A stretch of 64,000 nt of DNA from Aldehydirespirator sp965117015 (lineage in GTDB: Bacteria > Actinomycetota > Acidimicrobiia > Acidimicrobiales > Aldehydirespiratoraceae). Position numbers and translations under genes: made by a program. The stretch lies in the NCBI GenBank assembly GCA_965117015.1, contig OZ220747.1, positions 1,178,001 to 1,242,000 of the forward strand. Reading direction: 5' to 3'. Below the pieces are notes generated by a model. That model was not told the origin of the DNA and searched no databases. It saw only the letters and a list, made by a program, of their open reading frames with translations. The stretch's first letter is position 1. Every line of letters begins with the position of its first letter. Shown piece by piece: positions 17,165-25,884 of this stretch.

Positions 17165-18175
17165 ATGTTCAAGAGCACTGTTCGTCTTCTTGCGGCGCTG
17201 CTGGCGCTGGTTCTGATCGCGGCCGCGTGCAGCGGCGACAGCGGTGACGGCGCCGACGCGTCCGCGGGGACGGTCGCCTTCAGCTACGGCAACGAGACGG
17301 CCGGCATCTATCCCATCGTGGCCGGCCCGGCCCGGATCCAGGCCGAGTCCCGGGGCTACGAGTTCATCGAGGGCGCAGCCAACGGCGACTGCGAGCAGCA
17401 GGTCCAGGACATAGAGAACTTCATCGTCCAGCAGGTGGCCGCCATCGTGGCCCTGCCGCTGTGCGGAATCGAGCCGCTCCAGCCGACGATCGACAAGGCC
17501 AAGGAGGCCGGCATCGTCTTCGTCGGCTACTCGACCGAGGTGCCCAACGGCGACGCGGCCATCGTCTACCAGAATGTGGCCGGGGCGGAGAAGGTGGCCA
17601 ACGAGGCCCTCAGGTGGCTGGAAGAGGACTTCACCGGGGACCGCAACGACTTCTCCTGGGTCCTGTTCACCTTCGACCAGTGCGGATCGGCCTGCACGCA
17701 GCGCACCGATCCGATCAGGGAGATCATCGTCAACGCCACCGGAGTCGCCCCGCTCGAAGCCGCTGTCGTGGCGGAGGACGCTGGCCTGGAGGCCACCGAG
17801 ACCTTCTTCCAGTCCAATCCCAACATCGCCATGATCATCGGCATCAACGATGCCGGCGCCCTGGGCGCCTACCAGGCTGTCCTGGCCCAGATGAGGGCCG
17901 GGCGCGACGCCAGCGAGTTCTTCGTGGCCGGGATGGACGGCCAGAACGAGGCCCTCGAACTGCTGGCCGCCGGCGGCGGCGAGGGCGGCATCTACCGGGC
18001 GAGCGGCGCACTGGTTCTCGACGACCTGGGACGGGCGGTCGCCGACCTGCCCATCGACCTTCTCGAAGGCAACACCACCGAGAACCTGGAGCTGCCCTAC
18101 GAGTTGATCACTCCGAACGACGCGGCCAGGGCTCAGGAGATCCTCGACGCCTACACCGAGTTCACGGGCAGCTGA
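17165..18175 (+). CDS. Sugar-type ABC importer substrate-binding lipoprotein
   Basis: Periplasmic-binding protein of the ribose/galactose (Peripla_BP_4) class, 336 aa. The signal peptide ends in a lipobox LIAAAC with Cys22, followed by a short acidic linker. Cysteines in NGDCEQ, LPLCGIE, FDQCGSAC are unusual for this family and could form disulfides in the mature protein. The start ATG 17165 has GGGGGAA before it. It lies between the deacetylase and the permease, 48-49 bases from each. The ligand is unknown. Confidence 0.83.
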   Translation: MFKSTVRLLAALLALVLIAAACSGDSGDGADASAGTVAFSYGNETAGIYPIVAGPARIQAESRGYEFIEGAANGDCEQQVQDIENFIVQQVAAIVALPLCGIEPLQPTIDKAKEAGIVFVGYSTEVPNGDAAIVYQNVAGAEKVANEALRWLEEDFTGDRNDFSWVLFTFDQCGSACTQRTDPIREIIVNATGVAPLEAAVVAEDAGLEATETFFQSNPNIAMIIGINDAGALGAYQAVLAQMRAGRDASEFFVAGMDGQNEALELLAAGGGEGGIYRASGALVLDDLGRAVADLPIDLLEGNTTENLELPYELITPNDAARAQEILDAYTEFTGS

Positions 18176-18224
18176 TCCCCAGCCAGCCAACGGGCCGCTC
18201 CCACCGGAGACGATCCCAGCCAGA

Positions 18225-19307
18225 ATGAGCACACCCGCAGACTCCTCTCCCGAGTCGCGCCCCGCGGCAAGCACAGTCGGAACAGACCCCGAGCCGCGCC
18301 CCGCGGCGGCGAGCACCGTCGGAACAGACCCCGAGTCCCCGCTGGCGCGCATCCGGACCGGGTTCCTCCGCAACGGCATCGTCATCGCGCTGGTCCTGGA
18401 GGTGCTGTTCTTCTGGTCGCAGTCCGAGAAGTTCATGACCACGTCCAACATCCGGCTCATCTTCCTTCAGGTGGCCGTGGTCGGGATCATGGCGGTGCCC
18501 ACCGCCCTGCTGTTGATGTCGGGCTACATCGACTTCGCGGTCGGGTCCACTCTCGGCTTGAGCGCCGTCGTGCTGGGAAAGCAGCTCGAAGCCGGAATGC
18601 ACCCCGTCACCGCCTGCACACTCACCATCATCGTGGCGGCCGGCGTGGGCCTCTGCCAGGGCACCCTGGCGACACGAGGCCGGTTCGCCCCGATCATCGT
18701 CACCCTGGGCTTCTACACCGCAGTGCGCGGGCTGACTTTCGTGGTGAACGACGGGGACCTGGCCAGCGGCTGGACCGGCAGATTCAAGGAGATCGGCCAG
18801 GGTCTCCTCCCCGGCGTCGGGATCCCGAACCCGGTGATCATCGCCGGGGCCGTCTTCATCATCGGTGGGCTGTTCCACACCAAGACGGTGTGGGGCCGGC
18901 ACATGGTGGCTCTGGGCGTGAATGCGGAGGCCGCCCGCCGGGCCGGCATCAATCCCTGGCGGCTCCCCCTCCTGCTCTACGTGGCCAGCAGCGTCGGTGC
19001 CGGCGTAGGTGCCATCGTGCTCGTGTCCCGGCTCAACTCGGCTCCCCCGACCCTCGGCGAAGGGATCGAGATCGAAGTGCTGAGCGCCATCCTGCTGGGA
19101 GGGGTGGCCTTCGGAGGGGGAAAGGGCAACCTCCTCGGTGTGGCCGCCGGGGTATTGTTCATCGGCGTGCTCAACGACGGGCTGCTGCTGCTCGGAGCCA
19201 AGCCCTTCTGGGTCCGCGTGAGCGCCGGGCTCGCCCTGGTGGCCGCGGCCGCCTTGGACGCCACCAGCAGATACTTCGAGCGCCGAGCAACCGGAGGAGA
19301 GGAATGA
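18225..19307 (+). CDS. Sugar-type ABC importer permease (RbsC-like)
   Basis: Inner-membrane permease of the BPD_transp_2 family, 360 aa, with about 8-10 hydrophobic segments from residue 45 onward. The loop with EIEVLSAILLGGVAFGGGKGN is typical of RbsC/XylH. The hydrophilic N-terminal 45 residues contain a near-perfect duplication (PRPAA and TVGTDPE units), unusual in this family. The gene ends at TGA 19305-19307, right behind a very strong ribosome site that serves the next reading frame. Confidence 0.84.
   Translation: MSTPADSSPESRPAASTVGTDPEPRPAAASTVGTDPESPLARIRTGFLRNGIVIALVLEVLFFWSQSEKFMTTSNIRLIFLQVAVVGIMAVPTALLLMSGYIDFAVGSTLGLSAVVLGKQLEAGMHPVTACTLTIIVAAGVGLCQGTLATRGRFAPIIVTLGFYTAVRGLTFVVNDGDLASGWTGRFKEIGQGLLPGVGIPNPVIIAGAVFIIGGLFHTKTVWGRHMVALGVNAEAARRAGINPWRLPLLLYVASSVGAGVGAIVLVSRLNSAPPTLGEGIEIEVLSAILLGGVAFGGGKGNLLGVAAGVLFIGVLNDGLLLLGAKPFWVRVSAGLALVAAAALDATSRYFERRATGGEE
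18252..18332 (+). repeat. Two-copy in-frame tandem repeat in permease N terminus
   Basis: Copy 1 (18252-18290, 39 bases) and copy 2 (18291-18332, 42 bases) are nearly identical apart from one extra alanine codon and a few substitutions. They encode two copies of the E-x-R-P-A-A/S-T-V-G-T-D-P segment in the cytoplasmic tail. A recent slippage duplication is the simplest explanation. Confidence 0.8.
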
Positions 19308-19360
19308 CACGGCAGCATTCACGCCCGCTGCTCCGCTCCAGGGCGGGTGAGATCCGATGA
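19304..19360 (+). CDS. Possible 18-aa leader/coupling peptide before gntR
   Basis: ATG 19304 overlaps the permease stop codon and follows the strong ribosome site GGAGGAGAGG, one of the best in the window. The frame encodes only 18 residues (MTRQHSRPLLRSRAGEIR) and its TGA overlaps the ATG of the GntR regulator at 19357. The regulator itself has no comparable ribosome site, so its translation may depend on this mini-frame. It could instead be a chance frame. Confidence 0.35.
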   Translation: MTRQHSRPLLRSRAGEIR

Positions 19361-20058
19361 GCATCGTCGGCAGCAGGGATTCCAAGAAGGCGGCCGCCTC
19401 GGTGCCCGACATCGTCGCCAACGAGGTACGGGGACTAATCCTGGACGGGACGATCAGCCCCGGCGAGCGGATCAACATCCGCGACCTGGAACGACGCCTC
19501 CAGGTCTCCCACATCCCCATCCGGGAAGGCATCCGCATGCTCCAGGCCGAGGGTCTGGTGGAGACGATGCCCAACGTGGGAGCGGTGGCGACCAAGATCT
19601 CACTGCGCGAGCTCGAGGACGTGTACGACCTACGCCGCCTGATCGAACCGCCGGTGGCGCGGCGCGCCGCCTCGAGCATGCCCGACTCGCACATCGGTCT
19701 GCTGCACGCGGCCCTGACGGAGCTGGAGAGCTCCGTCGACACTCCCGGAGCCATGGACGGCGGCTATATCGCAGCCCATCAACGGTTCCATCGGGTCCTG
19801 CTCGCCCCCAGCCTCACGCCGACCATCGAACGGACCCTCGAGCGGCTCTGGGGGGTGACCGAGAGATACCTGAGGCTCACACGGGGGGCTGCCCTGCCCG
19901 TCGCCGACACGCAACACCGGCTCATGGTCGAGTTGTGCGAGGAGCGCCGCGGCGAGGAGCTGGCCGACGTGTTGAGCCAGCATCTTCATCTGACGACCGA
20001 CACGATCCACATCCTGTACGGCGCGTCCGGATCGGAAAGCCCGGATCCTGCGCAATGA
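19357..20058 (+). CDS. GntR-family transcriptional regulator (FCD subfamily)
   Basis: Regulator of 233 aa. The N-terminal winged helix-turn-helix spans about residues 10-75 (LERRLQVSHIPIREGIRMLQAEGLV is the recognition region). The C-terminal all-helical FCD ligand domain has the usual metal-binding histidines in AHQRFHRVLL and LSQHLHLTTD. FCD regulators usually respond to an organic acid or pathway intermediate. It lies between the importer and the dehydrogenase genes and is the natural candidate to bind the AT-rich motif at 12372 and 16213. It overlaps the following lipoyl gene by four bases (ATGA). Confidence 0.85.
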   Translation: MSIVGSRDSKKAAASVPDIVANEVRGLILDGTISPGERINIRDLERRLQVSHIPIREGIRMLQAEGLVETMPNVGAVATKISLRELEDVYDLRRLIEPPVARRAASSMPDSHIGLLHAALTELESSVDTPGAMDGGYIAAHQRFHRVLLAPSLTPTIERTLERLWGVTERYLRLTRGAALPVADTQHRLMVELCEERRGEELADVLSQHLHLTTDTIHILYGASGSESPDPAQ

Positions 20059-20294
20059 CCCATGAGGTCATCATGCCCAAGACGGGGATGTACGAGGGCA
20101 GCGTGACATTGACCGAGTGGCTCGTATCCGACGGAGGCGAGGTCGTCGCGGGCGAGCCGCTGTTCGTGATGGAGAGCGACAAGGCCGAGATGGAGATCGA
20201 GGCCGAGTTCTCCGGCCTGGTCCACCATGAAGCCGAGCCGGGCCTCGAAGCTCCGATCGGCACCCGCATCGGCGTCATCGTCGAGACGCCGTGA
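20055..20294 (+). CDS. Free-standing lipoyl-domain protein
   Basis: A 79-aa protein that is only a biotinyl/lipoyl domain: MPKTGMYEG at the N terminus, the modified lysine in MESDKAEMEIEAE, and a G-rich C-terminal hairpin region. In E2 proteins such a domain is followed by a peripheral-subunit-binding domain and an acyltransferase domain; both are missing. ATGA overlap with gntR and GTGA overlap with the E1 gene show tight coupling. It should act as a swinging-arm acceptor for the adjacent E1. Where the acyltransferase comes from is not visible. Confidence 0.83.
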   Translation: MTHEVIMPKTGMYEGSVTLTEWLVSDGGEVVAGEPLFVMESDKAEMEIEAEFSGLVHHEAEPGLEAPIGTRIGVIVETP

Positions 20295-22327
20295 AACAGT
20301 CCCCTAGCCAATCGGGAACGGAGCCTGCGGCCCCCCAGGCATCGGCCGAGGCGCTCGGGAGCGGACTGCGAATGATGCTTCGCATCCGCGGGTTCGAGGA
20401 TCGCCTTCTGCGAGAGTTCGCCAAGGGCGACATGCCTGGGTTCGTCCACACCTATCACGGGGCCGAGCCCGTCGCCGCCGGCGTGTGCGCTCATCTGACC
20501 GACGACGACATCATCACCAGCACCCACCGGGGCCACGGCCACTGCATCGCCAAGGGCTGCGACCTCTCAGCGATGGTGGCCGAGCTCTACGGGCGGGAGA
20601 CCGGCCTGTGCAAGGGTCGGGGCGGATCGATGCACATCGCCGACTTCAGCAAGGGCGTTCTCGGTGCCAATGCCATCGTGGGGGGCGGCATCTCGCTGGC
20701 TGTGGGGGCCGCCCTCGCCGCCCGGGTGCTCGGCGACGGCCGCGTGGCCGTCTCGTTCTTCGGCGACGGGGCGTCCAACCAGGGCATCTTCCACGAGTCG
20801 CTCAACCTGGCGTCCATCTGGCGCCTTCCCGTGGTGTTCGTGTGCGAGAACAACGGCTGGGCCGAGTCGACGCCGACGGCCTACGCCACCAGCGTCACCG
20901 ACATAGCGGTCAGGGCCCAGGCCTACAACATGGCAGGGGTGGTGGTCGACGGATCCGACTACCTGGACGTGCTCACACAGGCCGGACATGCCATCGATCG
21001 GGCTCGGCGGGGCGAGGGACCCACACTGGTCGAAGCCAAGATCACCAGAATGCGCGGCCACTATGTGGGCGATCCCGAGCAGTACCGGTCCCGTGAGCAG
21101 CGCCGCACGGCACGGGGCCTCGATCCCGTCGCTCGTCTCGTCGAGGCCACCGACCTCGACGTCGAGGGGTGCAAGGCCGGAATCGAGGCTGAGCTCGACG
21201 AGGCCTACGACGCGGCCAGAGCCGCTCCCTGGCCCGATCCGGCCGAGGTGGAGCGCTACGTTCTCAGCGAGGACCGGCCCGACCGGGAACTGCCGGTCGC
21301 CGCGCCTGCGACGGCGCAGGAGGGCTCATACGTCCAAGCCGTTCACCACGCGCTGGCCGGGGCCATGAGGGCCGACCCCAGCGTCATCATCCTCGGGGAG
21401 GACATCGCCGGCGGCGCCGGGCTCGGCGCCCCGCTGGAGGGCGCCATGGGCGGAACGTTCGGCGTCACCAAGGGCCTGATCGAGGAGTTCGGTTCCGAGC
21501 GGGTCCGCGACACACCGATCTCCGAGGCCGGATTCGTGGGCGCGGCCGTAGGGGCGGCCATGGCCGGCCTCCGGCCCGTGGTCGACATCATGTGGGCAAG
21601 CTTCGTTCCCTATTGCTTCGACCAGATCTTCAACCAGGCCGCCAAGATGCGTTACATGTTCGGTGGCCAGGCCAGCGTGCCCGTGGTGTTGCGCATGGCG
21701 GTGGGCGCCGGGCTGCGGGCCGGGGGCCAGCATTCCGACACACTGCAGCAGATCTTCACCAGCATCCCGGGACTGAAGGTGTTGGCTCCGGCTACACCGG
21801 CCACGGCCAAGGGGCTGCTCCTTCGGGCTGTCTCCGACGACGACCCGGTCGTGTTCCTGGAACACATGAGCCTGTACCGGACACATGGGCCGTTGCCCGA
21901 GGGTCACTACGAGTTGCCCATCGGAAAGGCGGCCATCGAGCGCCGCGGCGACGACGTGAGCCTGATCGCCGCCGGTGCCGGGGTGCTGCTGGCCATCCAG
22001 GCTGCTGAGCAGCTGGCCACCGAACACCAAGTGTCGGCCGAGGTCGTCGACTTGCGAACTCTCTCGCCCCTGGACACGGACACAGTCGGGGCTTCGGTGA
22101 TACGGACCGGACGGGCGGTCGTCATCGATGAGAGCCCGCCCCATTGCAGTGTGGCCTCCGAACTGGCCGCCACCGTCTCCGAAGTAGCGTTCGACCAACT
22201 CCGCGCTCCCGTAGCGCGGATAGCTGCCGCAAACTCACCGGTGCCCTTCAGCCCTCCTCTGGAGGACGCTTACCTTCCCTCAGTTGACAGCGTCATCGAC
22301 GCCGTGTTGAGAATGTCGCACGGCTAG
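20291..22327 (+). CDS. Fused E1 alpha-beta 2-oxoacid/acetoin-type dehydrogenase
   Basis: Thiamine diphosphate dehydrogenase of 678 aa in which the alpha and beta chains are fused. The alpha part (about 20-320) has GFVHTYHGAEPVAAG, THRGHGHCIAKG and the ThDP motif GDGASNQGIFHESLN...CENN. The beta part (about 345-678) has ILGEDIAGGAG and RVRDTPISEAGFVG. The sequence is closer to the acetoin dehydrogenase AcoA/AcoB type than to branched-chain E1. GTG start overlaps the lipoyl gene. No E2 or E3 gene is present nearby. It likely cleaves a 2-oxo or acyloin intermediate from the catabolic locus. Confidence 0.85.
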   Translation: MKQSPSQSGTEPAAPQASAEALGSGLRMMLRIRGFEDRLLREFAKGDMPGFVHTYHGAEPVAAGVCAHLTDDDIITSTHRGHGHCIAKGCDLSAMVAELYGRETGLCKGRGGSMHIADFSKGVLGANAIVGGGISLAVGAALAARVLGDGRVAVSFFGDGASNQGIFHESLNLASIWRLPVVFVCENNGWAESTPTAYATSVTDIAVRAQAYNMAGVVVDGSDYLDVLTQAGHAIDRARRGEGPTLVEAKITRMRGHYVGDPEQYRSREQRRTARGLDPVARLVEATDLDVEGCKAGIEAELDEAYDAARAAPWPDPAEVERYVLSEDRPDRELPVAAPATAQEGSYVQAVHHALAGAMRADPSVIILGEDIAGGAGLGAPLEGAMGGTFGVTKGLIEEFGSERVRDTPISEAGFVGAAVGAAMAGLRPVVDIMWASFVPYCFDQIFNQAAKMRYMFGGQASVPVVLRMAVGAGLRAGGQHSDTLQQIFTSIPGLKVLAPATPATAKGLLLRAVSDDDPVVFLEHMSLYRTHGPLPEGHYELPIGKAAIERRGDDVSLIAAGAGVLLAIQAAEQLATEHQVSAEVVDLRTLSPLDTDTVGASVIRTGRAVVIDESPPHCSVASELAATVSEVAFDQLRAPVARIAAANSPVPFSPPLEDAYLPSVDSVIDAVLRMSHG

Positions 22328-22347
22328 GAGCGAGCGGGAGACAGCGC

Positions 22348-24534
22348 GTGCGTACCGGGTCGCTTGAGATTGCTCCACCACTCCATGAATTCATCGCGGT
22401 CGAGGCGCTGCCGGGCACCGGCGTCCAGATCGACGAGTTCTGGGGTGCTCTGGAGTCCATTCTGACCGACCTCGGGCCGCGCAACGCAGCATTGCTGGCC
22501 CACCGCGACGAGCTCCAGGCCCAGATCGACGACTGGCACCGGGCGGCCCGGGCCGACGGCCGCGGCCACGACCGTGATGCCTACGCCAACTTCCTGCGCG
22601 ACATCGGATACCTGCGGTACATGGACAGCGCGGTGACCGCCACAACGACCAACGTCGACCCCGAGATCGCCGAGGTGGCCGGACCACAGCTGGTGGTGCC
22701 CGTCGACAACGCCCGCTACGCGCTGAACGCAGCCAACGCGCGCTGGGGGAGCCTGTACGACGCCCTCTACGGGACCGACGTGCTCAGCGAGGCGGACGGT
22801 TGCAGCCGCGGCGACGCCTACAACCCGGTCAGAGGTGACCGGGTGATCGCCGCGGGCCGCGAGTTCCTCGACACGCACTTCACCCTCGACTCGGCAAGCC
22901 ATGCCTGGGCGACCGGCTACCTGGTGCAGGACGGCTCGTTGAGGGTTCGCAGCGGGGACGGCACGGTGAGCGCGCTGCTGCGCCCCGAGCAGTTCGTCGG
23001 CTACACCGGCGACGCGGATGCGCCCGCATCGATCCTGCTGCGCAAGAACGGCCTGCACTGCGAGCTGCGAATCGACGCCGACCACCCGGTAGGAGGCCGG
23101 GACCACGCCGGCATCTTCGACATCTGCCTCGAGTCCGCACTCACCGCCATCATGGACTTCGAGGACTCCGTCTCGGCCGTGGACGCCGATGACAAGGTGG
23201 CGGTCTACCGGAACTGGCTCGGGCTGATGCGAGGCACACTGGAGACGACGTTTGTGCGCGACGGCAGGACGGTGAACCGATCACTGCACGGTGACCGCAG
23301 CTTCACTGGCCCGGACGGCGTGCAGATCACGCTGCCGGGGCGTTCACTGATGCTGGTCCGCAACGTGGGACCCCACCTCACCACCGACATGGTGAGGCTC
23401 GATGGCGAGCCGGTCTACGAGACCATGGTCGACGCCATGGTCACGGCTCTGTGCGCGATCGGTGATCTGCGGGGGATGGGGCGGGTGGACGGCCGACCCA
23501 TCCGCAACTCGGCGACCGGTTCGGTCTACATCGTCAAACCCAAGATGCACGGGCCGGATGAGGTAGGACTGGCCTGTGAGCTGTTCAGCCGGGTCGAGGC
23601 CGCGCTGGGCCTGGTGCAGCGCACCCTCAAGATGGGGATCATGGACGAGGAGCGGCGCACATCGCTGGGCCTGAAGGAGTGCATCTCGAGGGCTCGTGAC
23701 CGGGTGGTGTTCATCAACACCGGCTTCCTGGATCGCACCGGAGACGAGATTCACACCGACATGGAGGCAGGACCGGTCGTCCCGAAGACCGAGATGAAGG
23801 CGGCAGCCTGGCTCGGCGCCTACGAGAACTCCAATGTCGACACCGGCCTGGCCTGCGGGCTGCGGGGGCGGGCCCAGATCGGCAAGGGCATGTGGACGAT
23901 GCCCAGCGAGATGGCGGCCATGGTCAAGGCCAAGATCCAGCATCCGATCGCGGGCGCCAGCACCGCCTGGGTGCCGTCCCCCACGGCAGCGACCCTGCAC
24001 GCCATGCACTACTTCCTGGTCGATGTGGCCGACCGCCAGAGCGACCTCGCCGACCGCACGCCGGCCCGCCTCGCCAGCCTGATCGATATCCCGGTTCTGC
24101 CGGCGGGCCGGGAACTCAGCTCGCACGAGATACAGCGCGAGCTGGACAACAACGTCCAGGGCATCCTCGGATACCTGGTTCGCTGGGTGGGCCAGGGAGT
24201 GGGATGTTCCACCGTGCCCGACATCGCTGATGTCGGCCTGATGGAGGATCTGGCCACCCTCCGGATCTCCAGCCAGCACATCGCCAACTGGCTGCATCAC
24301 GGACTGGTGTCCGCAGATGCGGTGCGCGAGACCATGCGTCGCATGGCCAACCTGGTCGACCAGCAGAACAGCGGCGACGCCGACTATGAGCCCATGGCCC
24401 CCGACTACGACTCCAGCGTTCCGTTCGCGGCTGCCGTCGAGCTCGTGTTCTCGGCCCGGGAGGAGCCCAACGGCTACACGGAGAGAGTGCTTCGCTCCCA
24501 TCGCCAGCAGGTCAAGGCCCGCTCGCGCCGGTAG
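22348..24534 (+). CDS. glcB: Malate synthase G
   Basis: Condenses glyoxylate and acetyl-CoA to malate; 728 aa, the usual length for isoform G. Recognisable blocks include IMDFEDSVSAVDADDK, NRSLHGDR, the active-site region YIVKPKMHGPDEV, LGLKECISRARDRVVFINTGFLDRTGDEIHTDMEAG and GKGMWTMP. GTG 22348 with GGGAG upstream is the start; 20 bases separate it from the E1 gene, so it may be in the same transcript. Glyoxylate could come from malyl-CoA lyase or from the oxidase encoded next. Confidence 0.93.
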   Translation: MRTGSLEIAPPLHEFIAVEALPGTGVQIDEFWGALESILTDLGPRNAALLAHRDELQAQIDDWHRAARADGRGHDRDAYANFLRDIGYLRYMDSAVTATTTNVDPEIAEVAGPQLVVPVDNARYALNAANARWGSLYDALYGTDVLSEADGCSRGDAYNPVRGDRVIAAGREFLDTHFTLDSASHAWATGYLVQDGSLRVRSGDGTVSALLRPEQFVGYTGDADAPASILLRKNGLHCELRIDADHPVGGRDHAGIFDICLESALTAIMDFEDSVSAVDADDKVAVYRNWLGLMRGTLETTFVRDGRTVNRSLHGDRSFTGPDGVQITLPGRSLMLVRNVGPHLTTDMVRLDGEPVYETMVDAMVTALCAIGDLRGMGRVDGRPIRNSATGSVYIVKPKMHGPDEVGLACELFSRVEAALGLVQRTLKMGIMDEERRTSLGLKECISRARDRVVFINTGFLDRTGDEIHTDMEAGPVVPKTEMKAAAWLGAYENSNVDTGLACGLRGRAQIGKGMWTMPSEMAAMVKAKIQHPIAGASTAWVPSPTAATLHAMHYFLVDVADRQSDLADRTPARLASLIDIPVLPAGRELSSHEIQRELDNNVQGILGYLVRWVGQGVGCSTVPDIADVGLMEDLATLRISSQHIANWLHHGLVSADAVRETMRRMANLVDQQNSGDADYEPMAPDYDSSVPFAAAVELVFSAREEPNGYTERVLRSHRQQVKARSRR

Positions 24535-24593
24535 GCAGCCGGGAAGTCGAGCGGATCGGGCGCCAGATGCCGCCCGGACACCGCGACAAATTG

Positions 24594-24599
24594 TACGAT
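24594..24599 (+). promoter_or_regulatory. Candidate -10 for a leaderless transcript
   Basis: TACGAT, preceded by TTG, ends eight bases before the ATG at 24608, the spacing expected for a leaderless mRNA in actinobacteria. No ribosome site is visible before this ATG, which fits. Confidence 0.35.
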
Positions 24600-24607
24600 C
24601 CGCCACC

Positions 24608-25819
24608 ATGCGCACCATTCCGGCTGAAGCCGACGTCATCGTCATCGGAGCCGGCGTGTCCGGCGCCAGCATCGGCTACCAGCTCGCCCGGCATTCGGAC
24701 CGCCGGGTGGTCGTGGTGGACGCTCGGCCGCCTGTCGGCGGCATCTCGGGGCGCACCTTCGGCCAGATCCGCCAGCACTACTCCAACGAACTCCTGGTGC
24801 GCATGGCACTGCGAGGCTTCCACTGCATCCGCAACTGGGCGTCGGAAGTGGGATACGGCGACCCCGGCTACGCACGCCTCGGCTACATGCTCATCGTCAC
24901 CGAGAACCAGATCGACGGTCTGCGGCGCAACGTCGCGCTGGGACGCAGGCTCGGCGTGGACACTCGCTTCGTGGGACCGGACGAGATCGCGGCGATCGAG
25001 CCTCTAGTCAACGCCGAGAACCTTGCGGGCGGCGCCTACGAGCCCGACGGGGGCTATATCGACGTGACCAAGATGGTGTTGAGCTGGCTGGGCGCCGCCA
25101 GCGAGTGCGCTGCGGACGTGCTGACCCCACTCGCCGTGCAGGAGATTCTGGTGGTCGATGGCGCGGTCAGCGGAGTGGCCACCGACAGGGGCGAGATCAG
25201 AGCGCCCGTGGTCGTGGCGGCAACCGGCGCGTGGGCGCCCGACCTGCTCGAACCGTTGGGCGTGCACGTGCCCATCGAGCGACGGCGCCTCGACATGGCA
25301 ACCCTCGAGCAGGAGCCCGGGGCCCGGGCCTTGCAATCCTGCATCACCGACGGCAACTCCAATCTGGTGATCCGTCCCGATATGGGTCGCCGGATAGTTG
25401 CGGTGGCGTACCCGCCGGAGATGCCCGCGGTCGATGATCCGCTGGCCGACGCCCCACCGGGGGCCCTCCGCGAGCACGCGGCGCGCCTGGAGAGAGCCCT
25501 GGCGGAGCGGCTCCCGGCGCTGAGGTTGGCCGGGATCGTCGCGAGCACTAGCGGGGCCTATGACATCACGCCGGACTACCATCCCATCCTCGGGTGGGCT
25601 TCCGAGATCGCCGATGTGACCGGCCTGTACCTCGCCGTCGGGCTGTCCGGACACGGGCTCAAGCTGTCGCCGTGCATCGGCGAGATCGTCGCCTCCCAGG
25701 TGCTCGGCGTAGAGCAGGTCGGCAGCGCCCCTCCGATCGACGCCGGCGCGCTCAGACCAAGCCGGTTCGCCGATGGTGACCTCATGCACCTGACCTACGG
25801 CCCGAGCGCACGCGCATGA
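24608..25819 (+). CDS. FAD-dependent amine/amino-acid oxidase (DAO family)
   Basis: Flavoprotein of 403 aa related to sarcosine oxidase beta subunit and glycine oxidase. The N-terminal dinucleotide fold is VIVIGAGVSGASIGYQLA, and the C-terminal GLYLAVGLSGHGLKLSP closes the FAD site. A segment RTFGQIRQHYSNELLVRMA corresponds to the substrate/FAD region of SoxB-like enzymes. There is no alpha, gamma or delta subunit. Placed directly after malate synthase, it may oxidise sarcosine, glycine or another N-alkyl glycine to glyoxylate. D-amino acid oxidation is an alternative. Confidence 0.78.
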   Translation: MRTIPAEADVIVIGAGVSGASIGYQLARHSDRRVVVVDARPPVGGISGRTFGQIRQHYSNELLVRMALRGFHCIRNWASEVGYGDPGYARLGYMLIVTENQIDGLRRNVALGRRLGVDTRFVGPDEIAAIEPLVNAENLAGGAYEPDGGYIDVTKMVLSWLGAASECAADVLTPLAVQEILVVDGAVSGVATDRGEIRAPVVVAATGAWAPDLLEPLGVHVPIERRRLDMATLEQEPGARALQSCITDGNSNLVIRPDMGRRIVAVAYPPEMPAVDDPLADAPPGALREHAARLERALAERLPALRLAGIVASTSGAYDITPDYHPILGWASEIADVTGLYLAVGLSGHGLKLSPCIGEIVASQVLGVEQVGSAPPIDAGALRPSRFADGDLMHLTYGPSARA

Positions 25820-25884
25820 GCCACGTCACAGCCCGCGAGGTAGTATCCACCCGACCATCGAGGATTTGACTGAGGAGCGTAGCG

